From the NCBI GenBank assembly GCA_965183835.1, contig CBCYME010000018.1:62001-126000 (forward strand): DNA of 64,000 bases, given 5' to 3'. Both the position numbers and the translations under genes were made by a program. The number at the start of each line of letters is the position of its first letter. Position 1 is the stretch's first letter. Source of the DNA: OMPR01 sp965183835 (lineage in GTDB: Bacteria; Pseudomonadota; Alphaproteobacteria; Rhodobacterales; Rhodobacteraceae). The notes under the pieces are model-generated. The model was not told the origin of the DNA and searched no databases. It worked only from the letters and a program-made list of their open reading frames with translations. This document shows positions 62,799 to 64,000 of this stretch, one piece after another.

Positions 62799-64000
62799 TT
62801 ACTCACCGCGTGGAAAGCGTTTATCTTCCTCTAGATTGTCGAGATTCATGTGGTTGCGCATGTACCGCTCCGAGGCTTTTTGCAGCGGCTGGTAATCCCA
62901 TGGATAATACCCCCCCTGCCGCAATGCCTCATACACGACCCAACGACGGGCCTGACTTGCGCGCACGTCGGTATCGAATTGATCCAAGTCCCAACGCGCC
63001 TCTGATTTGGCTTTGATCGTGGCCAGTGTCCCGGCGTGCGCTGGATCATCTGCAAGGTTCGACAACTCGTGTGGATCGTTTTCCAAATTGAACAGCTGAT
63101 CCGGGTCAAGAGCGCATCGGTTGTATTTCCAAGGACCATACCGCAACGAAACCAAAGGCGCATAAGATGCCTCGGCCGCGTATTCGATGGTCACTGGCTC
63201 TGTGCGCTCTTCGCCTTTGGCCAACGGCACAAGATTTTGACCATCGGTCCATGGGGCGATCTCGGCCATATCCACACCGGCCAATGCCCCCAAGGTCGGG
63301 GTCACATCCAGCGTCGACACTGGCGTATCTATGCGACCAACTGGCAGATCAGGTGCAGAAATCATCAAAGGCACCCGCGCAGAGCCATCATAAAAGCTCA
63401 TCTTGAACCACAATCCGCGCTCGCCCAACATATCCCCGTGATCGGACACAAACAGGATGATCGCCTCTTGCCGGGTGGTTTCCAACACGTTCAGGATCTC
63501 ACCGATCTTGTCATCAAGGTATGAAATGTTGGCAAAATAGGCCCGGCGTGAACGGCGGATATCTTCTTCGGTAATATTGAAAGTGCGCCAGTCATTTGCA
63601 TCAAAGATACGCTGGGCGTGGGGATCGTGATCTTCATAGTCCATCGCCGGAACTTTTGGCAGCAGATGTTCGCAATCTTCGTACAGATCCCAGTACTTTT
63701 TGCGTGCCACATAGGGATCGTGCGGATGGGTAAAGCTGACGGTCAGCGCCCAGGGCCGATCATCCAACCCACGCGACAGTTCGTACAATTTCGCGGTCGC
63801 ATTGTACGCAACTTCGTCATCGTACTCCATCTGGTTGGAGGTTTCCGCAACCCCTGCCCCAGTGACCGAGCCCATATTGTGATACCACCAATCAATCCGC
63901 TCACCTGGCTTGCGGTAATCTGGCGTCCAGCCGAAATCAGCCGGGTAAATGTCGGTTGTCAGGCGATCCTCAAACCCGTGCATCTGATCCGGTCCGACAA
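62799..64000 (-). CDS. betC: Choline-sulfatase, C-terminal part (gene continues beyond window)
   Basis: 400 codons visible; the frame is open through the right edge. GPDQMHGFEDRLTTDIYPADFGW near the edge is diagnostic for BetC, and SDHGDMLGERGLWFKMSFYDGSARVPLMIS carries metal-site residues. The catalytic Cys of the N-terminus lies outside. It cleaves choline-O-sulfate to choline, which BetA then uses. Confidence 0.92.
   Translation of the reverse strand, partial: VGPDQMHGFEDRLTTDIYPADFGWTPDYRKPGERIDWWYHNMGSVTGAGVAETSNQMEYDDEVAYNATAKLYELSRGLDDRPWALTVSFTHPHDPYVARKKYWDLYEDCEHLLPKVPAMDYEDHDPHAQRIFDANDWRTFNITEEDIRRSRRAYFANISYLDDKIGEILNVLETTRQEAIILFVSDHGDMLGERGLWFKMSFYDGSARVPLMISAPDLPVGRIDTPVSTLDVTPTLGALAGVDMAEIAPWTDGQNLVPLAKGEERTEPVTIEYAAEASYAPLVSLRYGPWKYNRCALDPDQLFNLENDPHELSNLADDPAHAGTLATIKAKSEARWDLDQFDTDVRASQARRWVVYEALRQGGYYPWDYQPLQKASERYMRNHMNLDNLEEDKRFPRGE

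Overview
The window looks like chromosome from a marine alphaproteobacterium of the Rhodobacteraceae (Roseobacter group). The evidence is gene content: an ScfR-type regulator (PccR) beside propionyl-CoA carboxylase genes, HdaA, LolC/LolD, a short ProRS, Rhodobacteraceae-type small lipoproteins, choline-O-sulfate/choline catabolism genes and a quaternary-amine ABC transporter. No rRNA, tRNA or CRISPR array was found.

Layout. (1) 1-6523: a tight plus-strand operon: the end of a carboxyl-methyltransferase-like gene, an N-acyl-amino-acid/AHL-synthase-like acyltransferase fused to a cNMP-binding domain, a Cache-sensor adenylate cyclase, a second methyltransferase, a fused substrate-binding/permease ABC protein and a second permease. 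I read it as a possible cAMP-gated acyl-signal system; it is the most interesting item here. A polytopic membrane protein follows. (2) 7.9-12.3 kb: a scrap yard of mobile DNA (IS6 and IS21 remnants, one intact IS3-family element with a 4-bp target duplication, one truncated IS3-family element between exact 176-bp direct repeats) that has broken a type III restriction gene and a GIY-YIG/DUF4357 gene. (3) 12.6-18.3 kb: mprF, an alpha/beta hydrolase, a DUF202 protein, an IS66 scrap and a VOC remnant. (4) 18.3-22.1 kb: parE, an overlapping HNH endonuclease gene, and a GC-rich repeat region with two 189-bp direct repeats, an 18-bp-stem hairpin and two copies of a 12-bp palindrome. (5) 22-34 kb: DUF2478, NnrU, the quaternary-amine ABC operon, small enzymes, lolC-lolD-ldh. 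(6) 34.5-46 kb: proS, a 2OG-Fe(II) oxygenase, an SLC13 permease split by a frameshift, PerM/AI-2E, hdaA, ppx and a run of small enzymes. (7) 46-60 kb: propionate assimilation (mcm, pccA, pccB, pccR) interspersed with small envelope proteins. (8) 60-64 kb: a YdcH protein, a thermonuclease, betA and the 3' part of betC.

How the genes fit together. PccA/PccB carboxylate propionyl-CoA and Mcm isomerises methylmalonyl-CoA to succinyl-CoA; PccR probably controls this through TTTGCAAA boxes seen before pccB and before its own start. BetC and BetA convert choline-O-sulfate to choline and then to betaine aldehyde, and the ABC operon at 23.5-27.5 kb can import such compounds. LolC/LolD sort the many lipoproteins. 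Two genes (SLC13 permease, sulfotransferase-like) carry single-base frameshifts that may be real or sequence errors.
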